Assembly (NCBI GenBank): GCA_963806985.1
Contig: CAWDZV010000007.1
Location: 2,294,001 to 2,358,000 of the forward strand
DNA: 64,000 bases
Direction of reading: 5' to 3'
Source of the DNA: Acidiflorens sp963806985
GTDB lineage: Bacteria > Acidobacteriota > Terriglobia > Terriglobales > Acidobacteriaceae
The notes beneath the pieces were generated by a model, which saw only the letters and a program-made list of their open reading frames with translations, was not told the DNA's origin and did not search any database. The position numbers were made by a program, and so were the translations under genes. The number at the start of each line of letters is the position of its first letter. The stretch's first letter is position 1. This document shows positions 54,117-62,761 of the stretch, piece after piece.

Positions 54117-54128
54117 TTAAAGATTGTA

Positions 54129-54247
54129 GAAGAGGTTAGAGGTGAGTGGTCAGATTGCAGAAGTGAAAGACCTTTGCTGCCAACTGCGCCGGCCGAATGT
54201 CTTTAGCGCTTACCTCTGCAATCTGACCTCTGACTTCTCGCCTCTCT
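54129..54247. repeat. Long inverted repeat, AGGT-palindrome family (copy 3)
   Basis: Core GGTCAGATTGCAGAAGT (54148-54164) pairs with ACCTCTGCAATCTGACC (54212-54228), one mismatch, with looser pairing outside. Upstream of the UvrC-like gene, just past the stop of the DnaC-like gene. Confidence 0.8.
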
Positions 54248-54256
54248 TCTCTGACC

Positions 54257-55027
54257 TCATCCGAAGCTGGCGCTCTTGAATTTCTGCCGGAAGTCAGGTC
54301 CGTTCATCTTGACGATGCGGCACATCTCGTGGAGCCGGGAACGCATGCGTTCACCGATGCGGTCTCCCAAAGTTTCCTCGCGGGTGGCGGCCCGCGCCGG
54401 AGAGAGCGATCGCGTTATGCCACCAGCTGGCTCGTCGGCGAAGTTCGTCGTTATGAGGGTGGTTCGATTGTCGTTGTAGCGCGTGTTGAGGATCAAACTG
54501 ACTGTGTCCGATACCCACTCGCTTGGTTTCACGGCTCCGAGCTCATCGAGCAGCAGCACCTCGGCTTCAAACACGGGACGCAACACCTGCAGCTCGGTGG
54601 CCTGGACGGAATCGTTGTAACAGTTCTGAATCTGTTTCAGAAGTTCGCGGTAGTCACAGAAAAGGCAAGCGCTGCCCTGGGCCGCGATGAGTTCCTTCAG
54701 AATGCCTACGGCGAGATGAGTCTTGCCGGTGCCAATGCCGCCGACCAGCAGCAGTCCTGCGCCGTCTCGCGGATTAAACTCCTGCACGAAGCGGACTGCA
54801 CTGATATGAGCCAGCGCCACGGTGTGATCCGCTCCGGGAAAATCCGTTGTAAAGTTCGACAACTCGCAATGTTCGTATCTCTTCGGAATTCGCGCGGCCC
54901 CGATCAACGCCCCTCCACGCGCCCGCAACCGGCAATCGCATCGCCTAACGCCGCGGTCCGGCCCTCCGGCTACCGGCTTCCATCCTGAACCCGCGCACGC
55001 GGGGCAAACTTCAGCTGCTGCTTTCAT
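54257..55027 (-). CDS. DnaC/IstB-like AAA+ ATPase with N-terminal zinc cluster
   Basis: 256 residues. C8-x2-C11 and C30-x-C32 form a zinc cluster at the N-terminus. The ATPase has Walker A GGIGTGKTH (96-104) and Walker B VLLLDE (157-162), with ITTNF as sensor 1. This is the DnaC/DnaI helicase-loader pattern. No transposase partner (IstA) is adjacent, so a host replication role is favoured over IS21. Confidence 0.82.
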   Translation of the reverse strand: MKAAAEVCPACAGSGWKPVAGGPDRGVRRCDCRLRARGGALIGAARIPKRYEHCELSNFTTDFPGADHTVALAHISAVRFVQEFNPRDGAGLLLVGGIGTGKTHLAVGILKELIAAQGSACLFCDYRELLKQIQNCYNDSVQATELQVLRPVFEAEVLLLDELGAVKPSEWVSDTVSLILNTRYNDNRTTLITTNFADEPAGGITRSLSPARAATREETLGDRIGERMRSRLHEMCRIVKMNGPDFRQKFKSASFG

Positions 55028-55393
55028 GATTGTGTAATCAAACCTTTCCTAGACTTTGCACCCTAACCCGGCCGTCCTGCAACTCGAAACCGTTTCCTCT
55101 CTGTGCACATCCTGTGGAGACCGGCTGGCACACTGTGGAGAACCAGCATGGCCGCGGGTGATCGGGCTCTCCGGTGATGTGTCATCTGAATCTGCAACGG
55201 TTATTTCTAGCGTAGTTTCCAGCCTTTGCGTCGGCACCGTGTCAAAAGCGGCAACCAGCACGTGTTTCCTCTTGACAATCCCGCAGCATGGGTGAAAATG
55301 GCCATCTCCGGTGCTTGCGTTTCAGCTCTCCTCCCCGGCTGATACGCGGGAACCGCAAAGATAGACGATAAACGACAATTGTCAGGAGAGAGC
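55028..55393. other. Intergenic stretch between divergent dnaC-like and HU genes
   Basis: No convincing gene. Two near-DnaA-box words, TGTGGAGAC (55113-55121) and TGTGGAGAA (55134-55142), each differ from TGTGGATAA by one or two bases. They could also be chance. Both promoters must lie here, but no good consensus was seen. Confidence 0.3.
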
Positions 55394-55675
55394 ATGAACA
55401 AAGCTGATCTGGTTGACCGGATCGCCGGAGCCTGCAATATTTCGAAGGCGCAGGCAACGACCGCGATCGACACCACCGTGGACAGCGTCACTGCTGCCCT
55501 TCGCAAAGGGGACCGGGTAGCCTTGATCGGATTCGGCACGTTCTCCGTCTCGCAGCGCAAGGCCCGCAATGGCCGAAACCCGCAGACGGGTGCCACGATC
55601 AAGATAGCCGCTCGTAGAGTCGCCAAATTCACTCCCGGAAATGAACTCAAGAAAGTGGTCAATAAAGGTAAGTAA
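55394..55675 (+). CDS. HU family DNA-binding protein
   Basis: 93 residues from ATG 55394 (AGGAGAG upstream). MNKADLVDRIA, GFGTFSVSQRKARNGRNPQTG and the arm with the intercalating Pro, then KFTPGNELKKVV, are standard. Bends and compacts DNA. Terminated by a strong hairpin. Confidence 0.96.
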   Translation: MNKADLVDRIAGACNISKAQATTAIDTTVDSVTAALRKGDRVALIGFGTFSVSQRKARNGRNPQTGATIKIAARRVAKFTPGNELKKVVNKGK

Positions 55676-55703
55676 GGGACCCGAATTTTTGGTTAAGAGC
55701 GGG

Positions 55704-55736
55704 ACGGCAGGGGTCGGCCCTGCCGTTTTGCTTTTT
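55704..55736 (+). terminator. Rho-independent terminator of the HU gene
   Basis: ACGGCAGGG (55704-55712) pairs with CCCTGCCGT (55718-55726), followed by TTTGCTTTTT. Confidence 0.9.
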
Positions 55737-55862
55737 AGCCGTTTCCTTGACACCTCTATCCTTGCCCTTTATCCTTGATGATTGCTCCCCGGGAGACTTT
55801 CGTCTCTGTGCGCACTTCCGCAGGCCTTTGCGGTAATTTGAGTGGGGGCGGCGGAGGTTCCG

Positions 55863-56414
55863 ATGCTTATCGAAGTCAAGGATTTGGAGGTTCATCCCCT
55901 CGATTTCCGGGAGGAACTCAGCCCCGGTGTGATCGATCTGGGCGAGGAGGTCCGGCAGCAGACGCCACTGCGCGCCGAAGGTCGAGCCGATCTGGTCGAA
56001 GAGCATCACGGCAAGCACCAGGTCGTGCAGGACATCCGGGTCAAGGGCAAACTGGCAACCAGCCTTGAGGTCCCTTGCGCACGCTGCCTGGTGCCGGTTG
56101 TATATCCGGTGGAGCGCAGTTTCGACCTACTCTATCGGCCGCTCGGGATCGACTCCGGCCACGAAGAGCTTTCGGTCACCGACGCCGAGGCCGAAATCGG
56201 GTATTACGAGGGCGAAGGTTTATTGCTCGAAGATGCGCTGCGCGAGCAGGTGCTGCTAGCCTTGCCTTTGAAAACGATCTGCCGCGAGGATTGCAAGGGT
56301 TTGTGTCCGCACTGCGGGACAAATATGAATGAAACGCAGTGCGCGTGCGTGGATGATGTCGAAGATCCACGGTGGTCGGCGCTGAAAGAAATTCGTACCA
56401 AGCTGAATCAATAA
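55863..56414 (+). CDS. YceD family (DUF177) protein
   Basis: 183 residues from ATG 55863 (GGAGG upstream). Conserved segments are EVPCARCLVPV and the Cys-rich CREDCKGLCPHCGTNMNETQC. The gene sits before rpmF in very many bacteria, as here (18 bases), and is linked to rRNA and ribosome biogenesis. Start of the yceD-rpmF-plsX-fabD cluster. Confidence 0.92.
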   Translation: MLIEVKDLEVHPLDFREELSPGVIDLGEEVRQQTPLRAEGRADLVEEHHGKHQVVQDIRVKGKLATSLEVPCARCLVPVVYPVERSFDLLYRPLGIDSGHEELSVTDAEAEIGYYEGEGLLLEDALREQVLLALPLKTICREDCKGLCPHCGTNMNETQCACVDDVEDPRWSALKEIRTKLNQ

Positions 56415-56432
56415 AGGAGAACTGATAAGCAC

Positions 56433-56618
56433 ATGCCTAATCCGAAACGTAGACATTCCCAGAAGCGCACCGCCACACGGCGGGCGCACGACTCGCTTTC
56501 CAAGCACTCCTTGTCGGAATGTCCGAACTGCCATGAGCAGAAGTTGCCGCACCGCGCCTGTCCAAAGTGCGGAACCTACAAAGGCCGCGAAGTTCTAGAG
56601 GTTGCAGAAAAGTCCTAA
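56433..56618 (+). CDS. rpmF: Ribosomal protein bL32
   Basis: 61 residues. MPNPKRRHSQKRTATRRAHD and two CxxC knuckles (CPNC, CPKC) for zinc. AAAGGAG lies upstream. Confidence 0.98.
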   Translation: MPNPKRRHSQKRTATRRAHDSLSKHSLSECPNCHEQKLPHRACPKCGTYKGREVLEVAEKS

Positions 56619-56634
56619 TCGCCTTTTTCTCTCC

Positions 56635-57652
56635 ATGCCAAGCGTAATCGCACTCGATGCGATGGGGTCCGACAAGGCGCCGAAGCCGGAGATTGAAGGC
56701 GCTTTGCAGGCGGCCCGCCATCACGGCGTGCGCGTGCTTCTGGTCGGACCGGAGCCAAGACTCAGGGCCGAACTGGCACGTTACCCCGGAGCGCGGCGGC
56801 TGGGGGTTGAGGTCGTTCACGCCAGCGAAGTCATCACCATGGAAGACAAAGTGGATGCGATCCGCGCCAAGCGCGATTCGTCGATCCGCGTCGGGTTGCG
56901 GCTGGTGCGCGAAGGTCGCGCCTCAGGTTTTGTAACCGCGGGCAACACGGGCGCAGCCATGGCCACGGCTAAAGTGGTGCTGGGCGCGCTGCCGGGGGTG
57001 GATCGTCCCGCGCTCGCGGCGGCGTTTCCCACGGTGCTGAATACGGCTGCAGTTCTGCTCGACGTTCGGGGCGAATGTCGATTGCACTCCCAATAACCTG
57101 GCGCAGTTCGCAGTGATGGGAGACATTTATTGCCGTTCGATCTTCGGCATGCGGCATCCGCGCGTGGGCCTGCTTTCGATTGGAGAAGAGGAAAGCAAGG
57201 GCAACGACCTGACGCGCGAGGCTTTTCAACTGCTCAAGCGGCTTCCCATCAATTTCGTTGGCAACGTGGAGGGCCGGGATCTATATAACGGCCATGTGGA
57301 TGTAATCGTTGCCGATGGATTCGTGGGCAACGTCGCGTTGAAGACCTCCGAGGGCGTGGCGCGGCTGGTGCGCGCCGTGCTGAAGGAAACCCTGAAAGCA
57401 ACCATCACCCGACAGGTTGGCGCGTATATTTCGCGCAACGCGTTTTCTGATTTCAAAAAGCGGCTGGATCACACCGAGTATGGCGGCGCTCCGCTGCTGG
57501 GCGTAAAAGGAGTATGCATCATCACGCACGGATCCTCGAATACAAACGCCATCAAGAATGCGGTGCGCGTGGCGGCAGAATTCGCCGAGGGTAGAGTCAA
57601 CGAAACCATCGAGCGTGAACTGGCAGGGCTTAGCGTGGCTGTGCCGACGTAA
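56635..57652 (+). pseudogene. plsX: Phosphate acyltransferase PlsX, one-base frameshift
   Basis: ATG 56635 gives MPSVIALDAMGSDKAPKPE, the PlsX start, through GFVTAGNTGAAMATAK to TAAVLLDV. There an extra T near 57064-57066 (GACGTTCGGGGC) shifts the frame and a stop follows at 57096. The correct continuation (GANVDCTPNNLAQFAVMGDIY, interrupted only by this shift) runs in the next frame to 57652. One deletion restores about 338 residues. PlsX makes acyl-phosphate for phospholipid synthesis and is normally essential with PlsY, so sequence error is a strong alternative to true loss. Confidence 0.85.
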
Positions 57653-57660
57653 GCTATAGA

Positions 57661-58617
57661 ATGACAACTTCAAATTCTTCCATCGCTTTTCTCTTCCCGG
57701 GCCAAGGCTCGCAAGCGGTTGGCATGGGCAAGGAACTCGCCGACAAATACGCGGTAGCCCGGCAAACCTTTGATGAGGCCGACGAAGCGCTCGGCCATAA
57801 GTTGTCCGAGCTGTGTTTTGAAGGTCCGGAAGAAAAGCTGAAGCTGACCGAGAACACGCAGCCGGCAATCCTGACAGCGTCGGTAGCGGCGTGGCGCGTG
57901 CTGCAGGAAAGAGGTTTGCAGCCGAGTTTTGTTGCTGGCCATAGTCTGGGTGAGTATTCCGCCCACGTGGCGGCAGGCACTCTGACGTTGGCCGATGCAG
58001 TACGCACGGTTCGCAATCGCGGCCAATATATGCAGGAAGCGGTGCCCGTGGGCGTGGGCGCCATGGCAGCGATTCTCGGAATGCCAGGCGATAAGGTTAG
58101 CGAGATTGCAGCCACGGCGGCACAGGAAGAAGTTTGCCAAACGGCCAACCTTAATTCTCCCGAGCAAATCGTGATCTCAGGCCATGTCACCGCCGTGGAA
58201 CGCGCCATTGGACTCGCCTCGGAACGCAGGGCGAAAAAAGCTGTCAGGCTGCCGGTGAGCGCGCCTTTCCACTGCTCGCTGATGCAACCTGCGCAAGATC
58301 GTCTGGCGCAAGACCTCAGTTCGCTAAGTTTTCGGAATCCCTCCTGCCCCGTAATCTGCAACGTGGATGCGGCTCAGATCGCCTCCGCAGAGGCAGCGCG
58401 CGAAGCATTGATTCGCCAGGTGACCGGCACCGTACGTTGGGAGCCGTCGGTGCGACTGCTGATTAGCGCCGGCGTCAGCTTGTTTATAGAAGTCGGCCCG
58501 GGAAAGGTTCTCTGGGGACTCATGCGGCAAATCGATCGTTCGAAAAAGTGCGCTTCGGTGGGAGATGAAGCTTCGTTGCAGAAGGCTTTGGAGCAGATCG
58601 CAGCCATTGCCGCGTAG
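57661..58617 (+). CDS. fabD: Malonyl-CoA:ACP transacylase
   Basis: 318 residues. FLFPGQGSQAVGMG, nucleophile S95 in GHSLGEYS, and PFHCSLM with the catalytic His. Transfers malonyl from CoA to ACP. Nine bases after plsX, same operon. Confidence 0.96.
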   Translation: MTTSNSSIAFLFPGQGSQAVGMGKELADKYAVARQTFDEADEALGHKLSELCFEGPEEKLKLTENTQPAILTASVAAWRVLQERGLQPSFVAGHSLGEYSAHVAAGTLTLADAVRTVRNRGQYMQEAVPVGVGAMAAILGMPGDKVSEIAATAAQEEVCQTANLNSPEQIVISGHVTAVERAIGLASERRAKKAVRLPVSAPFHCSLMQPAQDRLAQDLSSLSFRNPSCPVICNVDAAQIASAEAAREALIRQVTGTVRWEPSVRLLISAGVSLFIEVGPGKVLWGLMRQIDRSKKCASVGDEASLQKALEQIAAIAA

Positions 58618-58657
58618 CCTGCGGCTTGGACGGCCAGAGCCCCGTCACCATACAAAA

Positions 58658-59104
58658 TTAGTACGGGTATACCGTCAGAGTCTTGTCCGACTTTTCCACG
58701 AACATGCGGGAGTGCTCGGAGCGATCGTTGACGATGACCTCAACCACCACGCCGCCGCCGCCAAAATTTCTGGTGTTGGCCGATCCGTAGATTTTGTGGG
58801 ATTTAATCAGTCCCCATTCACCGCCAGGTCCCCAATCGCGATAAAAATCGGCATACGTGTACTGTGAATATTTCTGCGGATGCTGCCGCCAGGCGAGATC
58901 ATTGAAGTAAATGCCGTAAGCGGTTTCGAAATCCTTATTCTGAAGCGCAGTGAAGAATTTATCGACAGCATGTTCTTCGGGCCAGTTGCGGTACATCCAA
59001 GCGAGCGCAGCCAGCACTAACACGAGGACCACGCTCAGCGTGATGACGATCTTGCGCCGTCGCGCTCTTGCCGGGTCGTAGGGCGGGGCGTCGAGCAGGG
59101 TCAT
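58658..59104 (-). CDS. Single-pass conserved hypothetical protein
   Basis: 148 residues. One transmembrane helix at 19-37, then a domain resembling DUF4864/NTF2-like folds (DKFFTALQNKDFETAYGIYF) used in many small periplasmic proteins. Converges with fabD. Function not known. Confidence 0.6.
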   Translation of the reverse strand: MTLLDAPPYDPARARRRKIVITLSVVLVLVLAALAWMYRNWPEEHAVDKFFTALQNKDFETAYGIYFNDLAWRQHPQKYSQYTYADFYRDWGPGGEWGLIKSHKIYGSANTRNFGGGGVVVEVIVNDRSEHSRMFVEKSDKTLTVYPY

Positions 59105-59218
59105 TAATCAAGCATAACGGATTTTAGGGGCCGGTGAAAATCATGAGCCTTGAAGTCAAGGGTTGCCGCAAAACGTCGCCAGCCAAGACCTGCTTCTCGT
59201 AGCACGGTGGTATGTACC

Positions 59219-59244
59219 TAAAGCGGGGACTCTAACTGCCGATA
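59219..59244 (+). promoter_or_regulatory. Sigma-28 (FliA) promoter of the che/flagellar genes
   Basis: TAAA (59219-59222), 15-base spacer, GCCGATAT (59238-59244 and following). Consensus is TAAA-N15-GCCGATAA, so seven of eight -10 bases match. 84 bases before the cheY ATG. Confidence 0.7.
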
Positions 59245-59327
59245 TAAATCCTGTCGGTCGAAAACCGCGGCACGCATTCTCAACCTGACCGTGCCACAAA
59301 AAGGGCGAGCCCCGTTGGTGAAAACCT

Positions 59328-59714
59328 ATGGACAAGATACGCGCGCTTATCGTGGATGATTCTTCGGTGATGCGCAAGATAGTAGAGCGTTCGCTGCGCC
59401 AGGCCGGCATCGAACTGGAAAAAGTTACAGAAGCGTCGAATGGGGCTGAAGCGCTAGCCGCGATGCATGACAACGTGGTCGATCTCATCCTGTGTGACAT
59501 CAATATGCCAGTGATGGACGGACTGGAATTTGTTCGGGAGGTCAGCAAATTGGAAAGTGCCAAGGGCGTTCCGATCGTGATGATTACTACCGAGGGCAGC
59601 GAAACGCATGTGGTGCAGGCGCTTACGGCGGGTGCTCGCGGTTATATCCGAAAGCCGTTCACACCCGATCAGGTTAAGGCGCACGTGTTGCCAGTGCTGG
59701 GGAAGAAACCATGA
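59328..59714 (+). CDS. CheY-like response regulator
   Basis: 128 residues, a single receiver domain. D10, D11, phospho-acceptor D57, T88 and K109 are all present. Overlaps the first CheX gene by 4 bases, so a chemotaxis CheY is likely. Confidence 0.9.
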   Translation: MDKIRALIVDDSSVMRKIVERSLRQAGIELEKVTEASNGAEALAAMHDNVVDLILCDINMPVMDGLEFVREVSKLESAKGVPIVMITTEGSETHVVQALTAGARGYIRKPFTPDQVKAHVLPVLGKKP

Positions 59715-60193
59715 GTACAGATACCTCGTTTATAACGCGTTCTCACGAAGAGAACTGGTTGCCTGTTCTTGAGCTTGCGGTCGAAGAGGTTTTCGAGATC
59801 ATGGCGGGCTGCCGGGTTAAGCCGGTAGAGGCATCCGAACACCCCCCTGATGGGGAATTCACCGCCATGATAGGTCTGGCGGGAGCGCTTTGCGGCGTTC
59901 TGACGGTCCGCTGCAGCGCGAAGACTGCGGGTGAGATCGCCAAGAAAATGTTGGGCGATACCGCCACTTCGCCGGAGGAGGTGGGAGACGCACTTGGTGA
60001 GATGTGCAACATGGTTGCGGGAAACTTCAAGAACAAACTCGCAGGCACGGACGAAAGGTGCATGTTGAGTGTACCCACCGTGATCAGCGGCGGAGAATAC
60101 AGCGTGCATTCCATGGCGGATGGGAACTCCGTGCAAACGGTTGTGCTGTTCGAGGGTGCGGCGGTTGCGGTACGTCTTGAACTGCAAAGCTGA
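59711..60193 (+). CDS. CheX-type CheY-P phosphatase (copy 1)
   Basis: 160 residues. The catalytic E97-M-C-N100 in GEMCNMVAGNFKNKLAG is the CheX/CheC/FliY E-x-x-N motif. Translationally coupled to cheY (ATGA). It should remove phosphate from CheY-P. Confidence 0.88.
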   Translation: MSTDTSFITRSHEENWLPVLELAVEEVFEIMAGCRVKPVEASEHPPDGEFTAMIGLAGALCGVLTVRCSAKTAGEIAKKMLGDTATSPEEVGDALGEMCNMVAGNFKNKLAGTDERCMLSVPTVISGGEYSVHSMADGNSVQTVVLFEGAAVAVRLELQS

Positions 60194-60335
60194 ACCATGT
60201 TTCCGGGGTTTCCGGCCTTGGGACGAGGTGGTGAAGGCATTCTATGAAGGCGACGGGCTTACCGAATTGCAGGGCGATGTGGTTGACATTCTGGGGTGAC
60301 ATGAACACGATCAGTGGACGGCTCGGGGACAAGCC

Positions 60336-60818
60336 ATGAGTCCGGACCCAACCGTTGCCAGACCGCCTCTGGAAGAGAGTTTTCCGGCCTTGCTCGAGTG
60401 CGCCACGCAGGAAGTTTTTGAGATTATGCTGGGCTGCCAGGTGAAGCTGGCGGAAGTACTCGAGCACAATCTTGACCACGGACTGACCGCGATTGTGGGG
60501 TTGGCCGGAGCGCTATGCGGAGTGGTGACGGTGCGCTGCGCCGCCGAGACGGCCGGCCAAATTGCACAGGGAATGTTGGGGGAGACCACCGTATCTGAGG
60601 CCCAGATAACGGACGCCCTCGGAGAGATGTGCAACATGATTGCAGGGAACTTCAAGAACAAGCTCGCGGGTACCGATGAACGATGCATGCTGAGCGTGCC
60701 GAGCGTCATCAGCGGCATAGGATACAGATTCCATTCGTTGGTCAATGGTAGTTCCACGGAGACGGTAGTGCTTTTTGAGGATGCGCTAGTTGCTATTCGG
60801 CTTCAACTAAAGAGGTGA
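60336..60818 (+). CDS. CheX-type CheY-P phosphatase (copy 2)
   Basis: 160 residues, identical length to copy 1, with E97 and N100 kept and more than half the residues shared (VEVFEIMxGC..., GEMCNMIAGNFKNKLAGTDERCMLS). A tandem duplication with both copies apparently functional. 142 bases separate them and hold no gene. Confidence 0.86.
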   Translation: MSPDPTVARPPLEESFPALLECATQEVFEIMLGCQVKLAEVLEHNLDHGLTAIVGLAGALCGVVTVRCAAETAGQIAQGMLGETTVSEAQITDALGEMCNMIAGNFKNKLAGTDERCMLSVPSVISGIGYRFHSLVNGSSTETVVLFEDALVAIRLQLKR

Positions 60819-60898
60819 TCGCTGGCCACGAGATCAAGTCTTCAGGATCAGGCAGGTCCGCGGGCGAGATTTTTCTCAGACTTGACTTCTGCTCTTCT

Positions 60899-60933
60899 TG
60901 CCGGGTTCCCAGTTGTACCCGGCAGAGTTTTCC
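60899..60933 (+). terminator. Hairpin after the second cheX
   Basis: TGCCGGGT (60899-60906) pairs with ACCCGGCA (60917-60924); AGAGTTTTCC follows. The T-run is short and displaced, so the terminator is plausible, not certain. Confidence 0.5.
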
Positions 60934-61038
60934 TGGTTCCCACACTCTTAGACCTTTCCAATGTTTCGTGACGCGACCGTCACTGCCAAACGGTTCAGAA
61001 CAAAGTCATTTCGCAAATAAGCATTCTTATCTCGTCGC

Positions 61039-61054
61039 TGGCGACTGGCGTGCA
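61039..61054 (+). promoter_or_regulatory. Candidate sigma-54 promoter of flgFGAH
   Basis: TGGC...TGCA: GG at 61040-61041 and GC at 61052-61053 are 10 bases apart, as required for -24/-12. The middle bases (GACTGGCG) match the consensus only partly. It lies 27 bases before the flgF GTG. Confidence 0.35.
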
Positions 61055-61080
61055 CTCTGTCTAACGACCAAGGAGCCAAT

Positions 61081-61863
61081 GTGGACAGCGGACTGTATGC
61101 GGCGTGCGCAGGGCTGCGGGCGCAGAGTGAAGCGCTTGAGGTCGCGGCTCACAATCTGGCCAATCTGAACACAACCGGATTTCGCGGCCAGCAGACAACC
61201 TTCCAATCGCTGGTGGCCGCGGGCCCCGCGAATCCTAGTGGGCTGATCGCTGTGGCTAGCGATGTGCCCAATTCGGCTCTCAACCGGGCGGCCAACAATT
61301 TTGCAGTGCTCGAAGGCACGCACATGGACATGGCCGCGGGCAATCTGCTCAACACCGGCAATCCTCTGGATGTGGCCATCGAAGGCGCTGGTTTTTTTGC
61401 GGTTCAGACCCCCGAAGGCACACGCTATACGCGCAACGGAAGTTTCCAGGTATCGACCAAAGGACAGCTGGTGACGGCGGCGGGCGATCTGGTGCTGGGC
61501 AATCCTCCGCTTAAAGAAAAGGGCGGGATCAACGTTCCCGCGGGAGCCGTCTCCATCGCTTCCGATGGGACGCTTTCGGTGAATGGCGCGGTTGCGGGCA
61601 CGATTGCGCTGGTGGATTTCGCTCCCGGCACTCCGCTTGCCTCCGAAGGTGGGACCTTGATCTCCGCCCCCGAGGGCAGTGCTAAGCCGGTGCCGCAGCC
61701 CGCTCTCAAGCAGGGCGCGCTCGAATCTTCGAATGTGAACTCAGTCAGCTCGGTGGTGGCTCTGATCGGAGTGCAGCGCCAGGCGGAGATGATGCAGCGC
61801 GCGCTTTCATTGTTTGACAGCGAATTTAACCGTATCGCGACGACCGACCTGGCAAAGGTTTAG
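61081..61863 (+). CDS. flgF: Flagellar basal-body rod protein FlgF
   Basis: 260 residues from GTG (AAGGAG upstream). SGLYAACAGLRAQSEALEV, AAHNLANLNTTGFRG, GNPLDVAIEGAGFFAVQTP and the C-terminal ALIGVQRQAEMMQRALSLFD are rod/hook family segments. It starts the flgF-flgG-flgA-flgH run. Confidence 0.93.
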   Translation: MDSGLYAACAGLRAQSEALEVAAHNLANLNTTGFRGQQTTFQSLVAAGPANPSGLIAVASDVPNSALNRAANNFAVLEGTHMDMAAGNLLNTGNPLDVAIEGAGFFAVQTPEGTRYTRNGSFQVSTKGQLVTAAGDLVLGNPPLKEKGGINVPAGAVSIASDGTLSVNGAVAGTIALVDFAPGTPLASEGGTLISAPEGSAKPVPQPALKQGALESSNVNSVSSVVALIGVQRQAEMMQRALSLFDSEFNRIATTDLAKV

Positions 61864-61933
61864 CGAGCAACTTCAGCGAGCAGGCTCGGTCACGAGATCA
61901 GGCCGTTGCCAAAATCAGGTCAGAAGGAAAACC

Positions 61934-62725
61934 ATGTTTCGAGCACTCTATACCGCCGCTACCGGAATGCAGGCGCAGCAAACGAATCTGGATACCATTG
62001 CCAACAACCTTTCTAACTCGAGCACGGCGGGATTCCAGAGCCGACGCATGCAGTTCCAGGATCTGATCTATCAGAACATAGTGATGCCGGGTGCGGCTGC
62101 ATCGCAGCAAACTACGGTGGCAACCGGACTTCAAGTTGGGCTGGGCACTCGGTCGGCGGCTTCCGAGATTCTGCAGCTGCAGGGCGACCTGAGCCAGACG
62201 GGCAACCCGCTCGATCTGGCGATCGAAGGGCAAGGGTTGTTTCAGGTCTTGCTGCCCACCGGGCAGACCGCTTACACGCGCAGCGGCGAATTCCACCAGG
62301 ACTCCCAAGGCAATGTGGTCACCGCTGCCGGGAATCCGCTTCAGCCAGCGGTTGCGATACCGGCTGGGGCGACGTCAATAACGATCGCCGACGATGGTAC
62401 CGTGTCGGTTACCTTGGCCGGTCAAAGCGCAGCCCAGCAGGTGGGAAGCATACAGCTTGCGCTGTTTCCCAATCCCGGCGGACTCAACAGCGTCGGCCAG
62501 AATCTGTATCTTCAGACCACCGCATCCGGCGATCCCGTCATCGGCACACCGGGCGGCAGCTCGGGCTTGGGACAAATCGAGCAAGGATATCTCGAGCAAT
62601 CCAACGTCAGCGTAGTCGATGAGTTCATTAACATGATCGTGGCGCAGCGCTCTTACGAAGCGAGTTCTCGCGTTGTGCAAGCGGCCGATGAAATGCTTCA
62701 GCTTGTGAACAACCTTGGAAAATAG
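61934..62725 (+). CDS. flgG: Flagellar distal rod protein FlgG
   Basis: 263 residues from ATG 61934 (AAGGAAA upstream). MFRALYTAATGMQAQQTNLDT, ANNLSNSSTAGFQSRR, and the terminal VDEFINMIVAQRSYEASSRVV and MLQLVNNL are diagnostic. Forms the distal rod with FlgF. Confidence 0.96.
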   Translation: MFRALYTAATGMQAQQTNLDTIANNLSNSSTAGFQSRRMQFQDLIYQNIVMPGAAASQQTTVATGLQVGLGTRSAASEILQLQGDLSQTGNPLDLAIEGQGLFQVLLPTGQTAYTRSGEFHQDSQGNVVTAAGNPLQPAVAIPAGATSITIADDGTVSVTLAGQSAAQQVGSIQLALFPNPGGLNSVGQNLYLQTTASGDPVIGTPGGSSGLGQIEQGYLEQSNVSVVDEFINMIVAQRSYEASSRVVQAADEMLQLVNNLGK

Positions 62726-62761
62726 CGCGAGAGAGCAAGCGTAGAAAGTAGAGGGACTTGA

